Assembly (NCBI RefSeq): GCF_001570605.1
Contig: NZ_BBXG01000007.1
Coordinates: forward strand, 118,042 to 182,041
Source: Herbidospora cretacea
Lineage (GTDB): Bacteria > Actinomycetota > Actinomycetes > Streptosporangiales > Streptosporangiaceae
Reading direction: 5' to 3'
Length of the DNA: 64,000 nucleotides
The notes beneath the pieces are model-generated. The model was not told the DNA's origin. It was given only the letters and a program-made list of their open reading frames with translations, and did no database searches. Shown here in pieces: positions 43,478 to 51,857 of the stretch (its first letter is position 1; every line of letters starts with the position of its first letter). The position numbers and the translations under genes are program-made.

Positions 43478-45832
43478 ATGGTGCAACTTCCCGCAGACGC
43501 CCGCGCGGTCGTCGTCGGGGGCGGGGTGGCCGGGTGTTCGGTCGCCTACCACCTGGCCCGGCTCGGCTGGCAGGACGTCGTCCTCGTCGAGCGGCACGAC
43601 CTGACCGAGGGGACGACCTGGCACTCGGCGGGCTTCGTCGGGCAGCTCCGCTCGACGGTCACCCAGACCCGCATGATCATGTACTCGGCTGGTTTGTACC
43701 CCGAACTCCGCGATCTCACCGGCCTCGACCCCGGCTGGCACGGCGTCGGCGGGCTCCGGCTCGCGACCACGCCCGAGCGGCACGAGGAGCTCGTCCGGCA
43801 GGCCGGCGCGGCCGAGACCTACGGGCTCGACCTGGAACTTCTGACCGGCGCCCAGGCCAAGGAGCGGCTGCCGCTGCTGGAGACCGACGACGTGCTGTCC
43901 GCACTCTGGCTGCCCGGCGACGGCTGGCTCGACCCGGCGCGGCTGGCCCAGGCGCTCGCCGAGGGCGCCCGGAGACTCGGGGTGCGGATCTTCACCGGGG
44001 TGACGGTCACCGGGCTGTCGGTGGAGAACGGCCGCATCGCCGGAGTGCGCGTGGGCGATCACGTCATCCGGACCGAGACGGTCGTCAACGCGGCCGGGGC
44101 GGCGTCCGGGGTGATCGGGCGGATGGCCGGGGTGGATCTTCCGATCGTGCCGATCAAGCACCAATACGTCGTGACCGAATCGACCGGGGTTCCGGACGGC
44201 ATGCCCACGGTCCGCGACCCCGACAACATCGTCTACTTCCGCGAGGAGGGCGGCGGCATCCTGGTCGGCGGCTACGTCCGCACCCCGCAGGTCTGGGACG
44301 AGCCCCACCCGCTCCGGGAGCGCCGGTTCCTGTTCGAGCCCGACATGCCGAAGTTCGAGGAGTCGTGGACGTCGGCCGTCAAACGCCTGCCCCACCTGCG
44401 CGAACGCGGCGAGATCGTCAAGGTCGTTCATGGGCCCGAGGCGTTCACCCCCGACGGGGAGTTCCTGCTCGGGGAGACCTCGGTACGCGGCCTCTGGGTC
44501 GCCGCCGGTTTCTGCGTGCACGGCCTGGCCGCCGCCGGGGGCGTGGGCAAGGTGACCGCCGAGTGGATCGTCGACGGGGCCCCCGAATACGACATGTTCG
44601 CCATGGACGTCACGCGCTTCGGGCCGCAAGCCCGGTCTGCGGCGTGGGCGCGGGCGAAGGTGCTGGACTCGTACAGCGCCTATTACGACATCGTCTACCC
44701 GGGTCAGGAGCGCCTCGCCGCTCGCCCGCTGCGGCGCTCGCCCGCCTATGCCCGGCACGCCGAGCTGGGCGCGGAGTTCGGCGAGAAGGCCGGCTGGGAG
44801 CGGGTCAACTGGTACGGTGCGGCCACCACTGACGCGCCGCGGCCGAAGGGCTGGGCCGGGCGGATCTGGTCGCCGGCGGTCCGGGAGGAGTGCCTGGCCA
44901 CTGCCAACGCGGCCGGGCTGTTCGACCAGACCTCGTTCGCCAAGTTCGACCTGCGCGGCTTCGAGCCGCTCCAGGCGCTGGCCGGGAACGACCTCGACCG
45001 CCCGGTCGGCACGGTCGTCTACACCCAGCTGCTCAACGCGCGCGGCGGCATCGACGCCGACGTCACGATCACCCGCCTCGGCGACGACTGGTTCCGGCTG
45101 GTGACGGGCACCGCCTTCGGCGGCCACGACGCGGCGCTGCTGCGCCGGAACGGCGTCGACGTCACCGACGTGACCTCGGCCCACGCCTGCTACTGCCTGT
45201 GGGGACCGGCCTCCCACGACATCCTGAGCAGCCTGACCGGCGACGACCTGGGCTTCGGCTACATGCAGTCGCGGGAGATCAGCGTCGGCTATGTGCCGGT
45301 CCGCGCCCAGCGGGTGACCTTCGTCGGGGAGTACGGCTGGGAGCTCTACACGCCGGTCGAGTTCGGGCTGACCCTGTGGGACACGCTGATGGAGGCCGGG
45401 GCCCCGCTCGGGCTGCGGCCCGGCGGCTACAAGGCGATCGAGTCGATGAGACTGGAGAAGGGCTACCGGGTCTGGGGCTCCGACATCACGCCGGAGACGA
45501 CCCCGTTCGAGGCCGGGCTGGGCTTCGCCGTCAGGAAGACGCTTCCCCGCACCGAATCGGCGGTCGAACTCGCCTGCCTCGTCGTCGACGACCCGTCGGA
45601 GGTCTGCCTCGGCGGCGAGCCGGTGCGGGTCGACGGGGCGCCGGCCTCGCGGGTCACCTCGGGCGGCTACGGCCACCGGACCGACACCTCGATCGCCTAC
45701 GCCTACCTGCCCAAGGGCGTGACCAGGGTGGAGGTCGGCGTGAACGGCGGCTGGACGGGGGCCTCCGTCCATCGCGGCGGCCCCGTCTACGATCCGGCGA
45801 ACCTCAGGGTGAGATCACGGGGGCAGTTCTGA
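43478..45832 (+). CDS. Dimethylglycine/sarcosine dehydrogenase-like flavoprotein fused to a GcvT domain
   Basis: 784 residues from ATG 43478. N-terminal FAD-dependent oxidoreductase with the dinucleotide motif VVGGGVAGCS (12-21) and GTTWHSAGF (45-53), whose His49 is the usual covalent FAD site. A linker domain leads to the aminomethyltransferase (GcvT) part from about residue 430 (EECLATANAAGLFDQTSFAK), ending in a GcvT C-terminal barrel. It removes methyl groups from dimethylglycine or sarcosine and passes them to tetrahydrofolate. Substrate among these is not certain. Converges on a PfkB-like gene with an 18-bp overlap. Confidence 0.92.
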   Translation: MVQLPADARAVVVGGGVAGCSVAYHLARLGWQDVVLVERHDLTEGTTWHSAGFVGQLRSTVTQTRMIMYSAGLYPELRDLTGLDPGWHGVGGLRLATTPERHEELVRQAGAAETYGLDLELLTGAQAKERLPLLETDDVLSALWLPGDGWLDPARLAQALAEGARRLGVRIFTGVTVTGLSVENGRIAGVRVGDHVIRTETVVNAAGAASGVIGRMAGVDLPIVPIKHQYVVTESTGVPDGMPTVRDPDNIVYFREEGGGILVGGYVRTPQVWDEPHPLRERRFLFEPDMPKFEESWTSAVKRLPHLRERGEIVKVVHGPEAFTPDGEFLLGETSVRGLWVAAGFCVHGLAAAGGVGKVTAEWIVDGAPEYDMFAMDVTRFGPQARSAAWARAKVLDSYSAYYDIVYPGQERLAARPLRRSPAYARHAELGAEFGEKAGWERVNWYGAATTDAPRPKGWAGRIWSPAVREECLATANAAGLFDQTSFAKFDLRGFEPLQALAGNDLDRPVGTVVYTQLLNARGGIDADVTITRLGDDWFRLVTGTAFGGHDAALLRRNGVDVTDVTSAHACYCLWGPASHDILSSLTGDDLGFGYMQSREISVGYVPVRAQRVTFVGEYGWELYTPVEFGLTLWDTLMEAGAPLGLRPGGYKAIESMRLEKGYRVWGSDITPETTPFEAGLGFAVRKTLPRTESAVELACLVVDDPSEVCLGGEPVRVDGAPASRVTSGGYGHRTDTSIAYAYLPKGVTRVEVGVNGGWTGASVHRGGPVYDPANLRVRSRGQF

Positions 45833-46690
45833 GCGGTTGGGCAGGCCCTGCCAGGTCGAGTGGCTGGCCACGGCGAACGCCGCGACCGCGATGCCGCGCT
45901 TGAGGCGGTCGGAGGGGTGGACCCCGTCGAGGTGGGCGCTCAGGTAACCGGCCACGAACGCGCCGCCGACCTCGGTGGCGTCGACGACCGTCACGGGGGC
46001 GGCCTGGGTGTCGTACCGGAAACCCTCGACCGTGGCGCTCGCGCCCTTGCTCCCGCGCATCACCACGAGTTCGGGCACCCGCGCGAGGGCGGGCTCGACC
46101 AGGCTGAGCTCGTCCTGGTTGGCGAAGAGGATGTCGGCCGAGGCGGAGAGCTCGCGCAGGCCCTCGCGGGCCTCCTCCACGCTGTCCCACAGGTTCGCCC
46201 GGTGGTTCACGTCGACCGAGACGAGCACTCCGGCGTCCCTGGCCAGCTTCACCGCGTGGTGGACGGCGCTCCACGCGAACCCGCTCAGCGCCGGGGTGAT
46301 GCCGGAGACGTGGAGGATGCGGGCGTCCTGGAGGGCCGTCGGCACGTCACCCGTCGACAACCGCGACCCGGCCGAGCCCTCGCGGTAGAAGACGGCGTGC
46401 GCGACCCGGCCGATCCGGCGCTGGCGCAGGGCCAGGCCGCTGGCGGCGGTCTCGTCGACGCGCATGTGGGAGACGTCCACGCCCTCGCCACGCAACACCG
46501 TCGAGGTGCGGACCCCGATCTCGTCGTCGCTGACCCGGCCGACGTAGGCCACCGAGTGCCCGAGCCGGGCCAGGCCGACCGCCACGGTCAGCTCCGGGCC
46601 CTCCAGGTCGAGCCGGGCGGACATGTCGTGCCGGATCCGGTCGGCGGTCACGACGCCCAGCACCTCGCCGAGCGTGAACAGTTCGGTCAT
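45815..46690 (-). CDS. PfkB-family carbohydrate kinase homologue with degenerate active site
   Basis: 291 residues from ATG 46690 (GGAGAA 8 bases upstream; GTG 46696 is too close to it). The fold is clear: VAYVGRVSDDEIGV, LVSVDVNHRANLW, ADILFANQDELSLVEP. Two key motifs are changed. The N-terminal signature, usually G-G-x-x-x-N-x-A, reads GPELTVAVGLARLG. The catalytic signature, usually D-T-x-G-A-G-D-A-F, reads DATEVGGAFVAG, with Gly for the catalytic Asp. It may be a sensor or an inactive kinase. It stands alone; its 3' end meets the flavoprotein gene. Confidence 0.85.
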   Translation of the reverse strand: MTELFTLGEVLGVVTADRIRHDMSARLDLEGPELTVAVGLARLGHSVAYVGRVSDDEIGVRTSTVLRGEGVDVSHMRVDETAASGLALRQRRIGRVAHAVFYREGSAGSRLSTGDVPTALQDARILHVSGITPALSGFAWSAVHHAVKLARDAGVLVSVDVNHRANLWDSVEEAREGLRELSASADILFANQDELSLVEPALARVPELVVMRGSKGASATVEGFRYDTQAAPVTVVDATEVGGAFVAGYLSAHLDGVHPSDRLKRGIAVAAFAVASHSTWQGLPNRSELPP

Positions 46691-46755
46691 ACGCACTCTT
46701 CTCCGCTATTGATCGGAAGAAGCATGGCAGAACCGTTCCAATGCCGGGAATGGTG

Positions 46756-46788
46756 TCGGCCCCCGCCCATGGAGGAGGCGGGGGCCGA
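46756..46788 (-). terminator. 12-bp hairpin terminator after the 142-aa gene
   Basis: TCGGCCCCCGCC (46756-46767) pairs with GGCGGGGGCCGA (46777-46788), loop of 9 bases, directly after the stop (46803) of the minus-strand membrane protein gene and before the PfkB start. No T-run, as often in high-GC genomes. Confidence 0.7.
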
Positions 46789-46802
46789 AGATCGGTGAGT
46801 GC

Positions 46803-47231
46803 TCAGAAGGCGTCGTCGCGCCGGGAGTGCCGGCCGCCTGCCACGAGCTGGTCGTTGTCCTCGGCGCGGTCGACCGGCCGGGTCTCGTCGCGGTCGTCGA
46901 CGCCGTTGTGGTTCTGGTCGACGAGCTTGCGCTCCAGGTTCCGCTTCTCGCTCTCCAGCCGGGAGACGCGGTCACGCTCGGCCAGCCGCTCCTCGCGCAG
47001 GCGGCGGCGCTTGGTCACGCTGCGGCGCATGCCGCCGCTGACCATCGCCAGGCCGATGAGGACGCCCGCCGCGGTGGCCGCGCCGAGCAGGAACATCTCG
47101 AAGGCGGTGAGCGTGAAGTTCCAGTCGAAGACGGAGATGGGGGTGGAGGCCGTCGCGGTGGTGTCCTGAATGGAGATCTCGATCAAGACTGCACCCGCGA
47201 CCACGATCAGGAGAAGGCCCAGAAGAACCAT
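46803..47231 (-). CDS. Small two-helix membrane protein, LapA-like
   Basis: 142 residues from ATG 47231. Two membrane helices (VLLGLLLIVVAGAVLIEISI, 2-21; EMFLLGAATAAGVLIGLAMV, 45-64) with a 20-residue loop outside, followed by a long basic and then acidic coiled-coil-prone tail (RRRLREERLAERDRVSRLES). This is the LapA/DUF1049 pattern. Its role is not known; alone in its unit, with a strong hairpin behind it. Confidence 0.75.
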   Translation of the reverse strand: MVLLGLLLIVVAGAVLIEISIQDTTATASTPISVFDWNFTLTAFEMFLLGAATAAGVLIGLAMVSGGMRRSVTKRRRLREERLAERDRVSRLESEKRNLERKLVDQNHNGVDDRDETRPVDRAEDNDQLVAGGRHSRRDDAF

Positions 47232-47283
47232 GTGTTCTCACCTCGAATGCAGATGTGGCGTGGCCCACTCGTCTGCCCGCGAA

Positions 47284-47508
47284 TCAGCCGTTCATGTCTG
47301 CCCAGGCCCGTTCTTTCCGGCGCGGCGCCACCTCCGCCGGCCCGGCCAGGGCGGTGAACAGGTCGCGGCGTTCCGCCCCGCCCAGTTCGGTTCTCAGCCT
47401 GTACGCCTCCGCGGCCAGCCTCCCCATCCGCTCGATCGTTGTGTACTCCTCGGCGAACCGGCTCAGGCCGGGGAGCGTGAGAGGGCGGTCCAGGCGCCCC
47501 GGCCTCAC
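47284..47508 (-). CDS. Small hypothetical protein (74 aa)
   Basis: From the minus-strand GTG 47508. Codon third positions are almost all G or C, which favours coding. Sequence: a mixed opening, then a helix (RFAEEYTTIERMGRLAAEAY) and a short basic end. No family is recognised, and the ribosome site is weak. An overlapping plus-strand frame at 47170-47772 has less convincing composition. Confidence 0.45.
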   Translation of the reverse strand: MRPGRLDRPLTLPGLSRFAEEYTTIERMGRLAAEAYRLRTELGGAERRDLFTALAGPAEVAPRRKERAWADMNG

Positions 47509-47800
47509 GGTGGGCCGCCGCCGCTTCGGGCTGGCCCCAGCGCCGCCGGGATGAAGGATTCCGGCTGGAACCGGGGCGTCGGGGAAGGTCGGAGATCGCG
47601 TACCGGAAACCGATGCCGCCGCTCAGACCGGCTCATATCGCCTCCGAGAGCGGAATGCCCGACTGCTGGAGCATCCGGCTCACCAGGCCGCCGCGTGGTG
47701 GGTGCCGCCTCCGGTCGGCGGGGACCACGGATGAGGGCGTCATCTCCCGGTTTTACATCGGGCGATCCATGAACTCCATTTGACCGGGTAGGGGGCTTTC
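47509..47800. other. Non-coding stretch, nothing recognised
   Basis: About 290 bp between a minus-strand small gene and the plus-strand coiled-coil gene. It must contain the promoter of one or both. I see no RNA gene, strong hairpin or repeat in it. Confidence 0.4.
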
Positions 47801-48004
47801 ATGAGTGAGCTGCAGCAGGTTGAAGAGGAGATCGCCCGCATTCGCGCCGAGGCCCGTTCCCTGCGGGAGCAGATCGGCGACCGGGCGGGTGACGGCCCGG
47901 CCGACTCGGCCGAGCTTTCCTCCCTCATCGCCAACGCCGACCAGCTCGACACCCTCGCGGAGGAGCTGGAAGGCCGACGAGAAGCCCTGAAATCCCAGGG
48001 CTGA
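47801..48004 (+). CDS. Small coiled-coil protein (67 aa)
   Basis: Starts at ATG 47801 with GGGGG about 7 bases upstream. Almost entirely helical and charged (QQVEEEIARIRAEARSLREQ, then LIANADQLDTLAEELEGRRE), with heptad spacing of Leu, Ile and Val and a short Gly/Asp break in the middle, giving a helical hairpin. No family is recognised. Likely a partner or scaffold protein in the cytosol. Confidence 0.65.
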   Translation: MSELQQVEEEIARIRAEARSLREQIGDRAGDGPADSAELSSLIANADQLDTLAEELEGRREALKSQG

Positions 48005-48087
48005 CACCCCGTGATCCGCGCTGCCCCGGTCGGCGCGGACAGTGTCACCATGACCCGCTTACGCCGACGTCGAAGGCCGTGACCAGC

Positions 48088-48151
48088 GGCGTTCGGTCGC
48101 GTTGAGAGCGGTGACCGACGGCGTTCGGTGGCGTTGAGAGCGGTGACCGCC
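48088..48151. repeat. Tandem 32-bp repeat, two copies plus a partial third
   Basis: Units at 48088-48119 and 48120-48151 begin GGCGTTCGGT and differ at only a few positions; a short third piece (GGCGTTCGGTG) occurs at 48174-48184. No spacers separate them, so it is not a CRISPR. Similar sequence seems, from memory, to occur in other actinomycete intergenic regions. Confidence 0.6.
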
Positions 48152-48419
48152 GGTTGGCGGAAGTGTGATCGGTGGCGTTCGGTGCCGGTTGGGTCCGGCG
48201 CGACCCTTCCGGCACCGACGGTCCGGTACTGCTCGCACCTTCTTGCCACGCATCCCGCAGTGCCTCCTGCGGTGATTCTGCGGTGTCCTCCGCAGTGCCT
48301 CCTGCGGTGGACCGTCGAGCGCGCCCTGTCTCCGGCCCCGCGTGCCTGACCACCTGGGCTGATCTCCCCATGGGACCTCCTCGGCGGAAAGACGGCGCTG
48401 AGCCGTGCCTGAGAGAACA

Positions 48420-48518
48420 GAAAGCGCTCTCGCGGCAGGATCGTCCTGCCGAATCTGGACTTTTGTCAAGACTAGGATTAACTTGCGGGAAATCCAGTGA
48501 CAATCGAGAAAGCGCTCT
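48420..48518. promoter_or_regulatory. Two GAAAGCGCTCT sites, 88 bp apart
   Basis: Identical 11-bp copies at 48420-48430 and 48508-48518. The core AGCGCT is palindromic, as in CebR/LacI-type sites that control cellobiose genes in actinomycetes. They lie upstream of the binding-protein gene and may be remote operators for the LacI protein of the operon. Confidence 0.5.
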
Positions 48519-48575
48519 ACCTGATTCAGGAGATCCCTGATGCACGCCTGTGAACTGCTGAAACACGTGAAAACG

Positions 48576-48593
48576 CCAGGGAACGTTCCCTGG
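48576..48593. promoter_or_regulatory. Perfect 18-bp palindrome CCAGGGAACGTTCCCTGG, LacI operator
   Basis: A perfect palindrome with central CG, as LacI-family proteins prefer. It stands about 110 bases before the binding-protein start and 30 bases before the TTGACA at 48624. Strong candidate for the operon's own LacI regulator. Confidence 0.75.
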
Positions 48594-48657
48594 AGGTCAC
48601 GACGATCGTTATCTCGCAGCCCATTGACAACCCCCTGGGCCCAGCTCGACCCTCACT

Positions 48658-48673
48658 CCAGGGAACGTTCTCT
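48658..48673. promoter_or_regulatory. Second, imperfect copy of the LacI operator
   Basis: CCAGGGAACGTTCTCT repeats the left part of the perfect palindrome exactly and its right arm with changes. It lies 29 to 35 bp downstream of the TTGACA box, near the likely transcript start, so it could block polymerase together with the upstream site by looping. Confidence 0.6.
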
Positions 48674-48704
48674 TCATGATCAAAAATAGGAAGGTTCCAT
48701 CGGC

Positions 48705-50012
48705 ATGTCTCACCCCCCTCGCCGCCGTGCCGCGCGGCTGCTGGTGCTCCTGATCGCCGCTTCCCTCCTGGCCGCCTGTGGTGGTGGCGAGAACACGCCG
48801 GCCCCGGGCGCCGCCAGTGGTTCGGCCGCTCCCGCCAACACCGAGCCGGTCAAGCTGACAGTCGCCCTCTTCAGTGACTTCCACTACGGGCCGCTGTACG
48901 AGGAGTTCAAGAAGACCCACCCGAACGTCGAGATCACCGAACGCCGGGCGCAGTTCAACGACCACCACAACAACCTGGTCACCCAGGTCGCCACCGGCGC
49001 GGGCGCCGCCGACATCGTCGCCGTCGAGGGCGGCTTCATCGCCACCTTCCGCGAGGTCGCCGACAAGTTCCACAACCTGAACGACTACGGCCTGAACTCC
49101 CGCCAGTCGGAGTACCTCGACTGGAAGTGGCAGCTCGGCCTGTCGAAGGACGGCTCCCAGCTCATCGGCCTCGGCACCGACGTCGGCGGCCTGGCCATGT
49201 GCTACCGGCCCGACCTCTTCAAGGAGGCCGGCCTGCCGACCAACCGCGACGAGGTCAGCGCCCTGTGGCCGACCTGGGAGCAGTACGTCGAGACCGGCAA
49301 GAAGTTCGTCGCCGCGGGCGGCAAGGCCGCCTTCACCGACGGCCCCGGTGAGCACTTCCGTGCGATGGTCGAGCAGGCCCCCGTCGGCTTCTACGACACC
49401 AGCGACAAGGTCGTCGTCGGCAGCAACCCCGACGTGCGCAAGGCCTGGGACGTCGCCGTCTCGATGATCCAGAACAAGCTGTCGGGCAAGCTCACCGCGT
49501 TCACCCCCGAGTGGACCACCGGCATCGCCAAGGGCACCTTCGCGACCATGGTCTGCCCCGCCTGGAAGACCGGCGTGATCAAGGACCAGAAGCCCGGCGA
49601 GGGCACCTGGGACATCGCGGCCGTGCCCGGCGGCGGCGGCAACCAGGGCGGCACCCACCTGCTCGCCCCCAAGCAGGGCAAGCACCCCAAGGAGGCCGCC
49701 GAGCTGATCAACTTCCTGACCAGCAAGGAGAGCCAGCTCTCCCTGTGGAAGGACGCCTCGGCCCTGCCGTCGTTGCCCGCCCTGTACACCGACCCGGCCG
49801 TCGCCGACTTCGTGAACCCCTACTTCGGCGACGCCCCCATCGGCAAGATCTTCACCGACGCCGCCAAGGCGCTGAAGCCGCAGTACACCGGCCCCAAGTC
49901 GGGTGACGTCAACGTGGCCATGGGCAACGGCCTCGGCCGCATCGAGCTCCAGGGCCAGGACCCCGAGGAAGCCTGGAAGCAGGCCGTCGCGGACTCCGAG
50001 AAGATCAAGTAG
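48705..50012 (+). CDS. Sugar ABC transporter substrate-binding lipoprotein
   Basis: 435 residues, type II signal (RLLVLLIAASLLAAC) with lipid-anchored Cys25. Extracellular solute-binding protein family 1 (SBP_bac_1): VKLTVALFSDFHYGPLYEEF, then PGEGTWDIAAVPGGGGNQGG and LAPKQGKHPKEAAELINFLT. It delivers a sugar to the two permeases downstream. A beta-glucoside (cellobiose-like) substrate is inferred from the GH1 enzyme in the same operon. First gene of five, behind LacI operators. Confidence 0.93.
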   Translation: MSHPPRRRAARLLVLLIAASLLAACGGGENTPAPGAASGSAAPANTEPVKLTVALFSDFHYGPLYEEFKKTHPNVEITERRAQFNDHHNNLVTQVATGAGAADIVAVEGGFIATFREVADKFHNLNDYGLNSRQSEYLDWKWQLGLSKDGSQLIGLGTDVGGLAMCYRPDLFKEAGLPTNRDEVSALWPTWEQYVETGKKFVAAGGKAAFTDGPGEHFRAMVEQAPVGFYDTSDKVVVGSNPDVRKAWDVAVSMIQNKLSGKLTAFTPEWTTGIAKGTFATMVCPAWKTGVIKDQKPGEGTWDIAAVPGGGGNQGGTHLLAPKQGKHPKEAAELINFLTSKESQLSLWKDASALPSLPALYTDPAVADFVNPYFGDAPIGKIFTDAAKALKPQYTGPKSGDVNVAMGNGLGRIELQGQDPEEAWKQAVADSEKIK

Positions 50013-50070
50013 CCGTACGCCGCGGGGTGGCCCCACCGGGGTCACCCCGCCTTCCCTCGAAAGGAGCGCC

Positions 50071-51036
50071 ATGGCCACGCGTGCCCCGGAACGTCCCGCG
50101 CCGCCACGGCGACCGGGAGGCAAGCGCCGGCTGACCGCCCGCCACTGGCGGCACACCGTCGACGTCAAGGCCTCCCCGTACGCGTACGTCGCCCCGTTCT
50201 TCCTGCTGTTCTGCGCCTTCGGGCTCTTCCCCATCGGCTACACGCTCTGGGTGAGCCTGCACGAGTGGACGCTGCTGGACGACGAGCACACCTTCGTGGG
50301 CCTGGAGAACTTCCGGGTCCTGCTGGCGGACTCCTACTTCTGGAACGCCACGTTCAACACGCTGTCGATCGGCCTGCTGTCGATGCTGCCGCAGCTGCTG
50401 CTGGCCCTGTGGCTGGCCCATCTGCTGAACCGGCCGCTGCGGGCGCAGAACTTCTTCCGGATCACCCTGCTGCTGCCCAACGTCACCAGCGTCGTGGCGG
50501 TCGTGGTGATCTTCTCGCAGATCTTCGGCCGCGACTTCGGCCTGATCAACTGGGTCATCACCAGCTTCGGCCTCGACGGGATCGCCTGGCGTGACGGCAC
50601 CCTGAGCTCCCACGTGGCCATCTCGACCATGATCATGTGGCGGTGGACGGGCTACAACGCGCTCATCCTGCTGGCCGCGATGCAGGCCGTACCGAGAGAG
50701 CTGTATGAGGCCGCCACCATCGACGGCGCGTCGAGCTTCACCCAGCTCCGCAAGGTCACGGTGCCGATGATCCGGCCCACGATCGCGTTCGTGGTGATCA
50801 CCTCGACCATCGGGTCGATGCAGATCTTCGCCGAGCCGCTGCTGTTCGGCGCCTACACCCTCACCGGCGGACAGGACCGGCAGTACCAGACGCTCTCGCT
50901 GTTCTTCTACGAGAACTACATGCGCCTCGACTTCGGCTTCTCCTCTGCCATCTCCTGGATGATCTTCGTCTTCATCCTGATCATCGCAGGGATCAACTAC
51001 CTGCTCACCAACAGGATGAAGGGAAGCATCCGATGA
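50071..51036 (+). CDS. Sugar ABC transporter permease 1
   Basis: 321 residues from ATG 50071 with AAGGAG 7 bases upstream (an upstream open frame to 49903 overlaps the binding-protein gene). About six membrane helices of the MalF type and the EAA loop YEAATIDGASSFTQLRKVTV (about 211-230), which docks the ATPase. The next gene overlaps by 4 bp. No ATPase gene is present, so a shared MsiK-type ATPase elsewhere in the genome is likely. Confidence 0.94.
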   Translation: MATRAPERPAPPRRPGGKRRLTARHWRHTVDVKASPYAYVAPFFLLFCAFGLFPIGYTLWVSLHEWTLLDDEHTFVGLENFRVLLADSYFWNATFNTLSIGLLSMLPQLLLALWLAHLLNRPLRAQNFFRITLLLPNVTSVVAVVVIFSQIFGRDFGLINWVITSFGLDGIAWRDGTLSSHVAISTMIMWRWTGYNALILLAAMQAVPRELYEAATIDGASSFTQLRKVTVPMIRPTIAFVVITSTIGSMQIFAEPLLFGAYTLTGGQDRQYQTLSLFFYENYMRLDFGFSSAISWMIFVFILIIAGINYLLTNRMKGSIR

Positions 51037-51857
51037 CCGGCCGTCGGGTCAACAACCGGCTGACCTACCTCACCCTGACCGCGGTCGCGTTCTTCTTCAC
51101 GATCCCGCTCTACTACTCGGTCGTGGTGGCCTCGCGCGACAACGCGTCGCTGGCGTCGGTGCCGCCGCCGCTCTTCCCCGGCGGCAACTTCTTCGAGAAC
51201 GTCTCGCGGGTCTTCGACACCGTGCCGTTCGGCCTGGCGATGCTCAACTCGGTCCTGGTGGCGGGCTCGATCTCGATCTCGGTCATGTTCTTCTCGACCC
51301 TGGCCGGCTTCGCCTTCGCCAAACTGCGCTTCCGCGGCCGCAACATCCTGCTGCTCATGACGGTCGGCACGATGATGGTGCCGACCCTGGCCGGAATCAT
51401 CCCGCTCTACATCCTCATGGTGAAGCTGGAGTGGGTCGGTTCCCTGTACGCCGTCGTCGTGCCCGCCCTGGTCAACGCGTTCGGCGTGTTCTTCATGACG
51501 CAGTTCCTGTCCCGCGCGCTGCCGACCGAGCTGCTGGAGGCGGGCCGGGTCGACGGCTGCACGACCTGGGGCCTGGTGTGGCACGTCGTCTTCCCGGCGG
51601 CCCGCCCGGCCGCCGCCGTGCTCGGCATGCTCACCTTCATGACGGCCTGGAACGACTACATGTGGCCGCTCATGGTGCTCACCCCGGAGAACCCGACGGT
51701 CCAGGTGGCGCTCTCCACCCTCGCCGCCGGTTACGTCAACGACTACGTGATGGGCCTCGCGGGGACCGCCCTCGGCACCCTGCCGCTGGTCATCGTGTTC
51801 GCCCTGCTCGGCAAGCACATCATCGGAGGAATCATGCAGGGGGCGGTCAAGGGATGA
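51033..51857 (+). CDS. Sugar ABC transporter permease 2
   Basis: 274 residues, about six membrane helices of the MalG type. EAA loop LLEAGRVDGCTTWGLVWHVV (about 168-187), with the usual second Ala changed to Arg-Val. ATG 51033 overlaps the upstream stop (ATGA). Forms a heterodimer with permease 1. The next gene overlaps it by 4 bp, so the operon is tightly coupled. Confidence 0.94.
   Translation: MTGRRVNNRLTYLTLTAVAFFFTIPLYYSVVVASRDNASLASVPPPLFPGGNFFENVSRVFDTVPFGLAMLNSVLVAGSISISVMFFSTLAGFAFAKLRFRGRNILLLMTVGTMMVPTLAGIIPLYILMVKLEWVGSLYAVVVPALVNAFGVFFMTQFLSRALPTELLEAGRVDGCTTWGLVWHVVFPAARPAAAVLGMLTFMTAWNDYMWPLMVLTPENPTVQVALSTLAAGYVNDYVMGLAGTALGTLPLVIVFALLGKHIIGGIMQGAVKG

Larger units (their letters stand above)
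48005..48704. other. Repeat-rich 700-bp non-coding region before the beta-glucoside operon
   Basis: Left half (48060-48310) holds short GC-rich direct repeats (see 48088-48151 and a 17-bp repeat CAGTGCCTCCTGCGGTG near 48258 and 48294). Frames in this half are translations of the repeats and are not called as genes. The right half (48415-48704) is a promoter and operator region: two GAAAGCGCTCT sites, two GGGAACGTTC sites and a TTGACA at 48624-48629. Confidence 0.6.

Noticed and set aside
47170-47772. 200-aa plus-strand frame over the 74-aa gene
   Set aside because: Its product is Arg/Pro-rich and mixes several unrelated segments; the minus-strand gene has better third-position GC.
48088-48184. 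Possible CRISPR array
   Set aside because: The 32-bp units are directly adjacent with no unique spacers, and no cas gene is in the window.
48045-48566. Minus-strand frames in the 48-kb non-coding region
   Set aside because: They translate the direct repeats; no ribosome site, domain or codon bias supports them.
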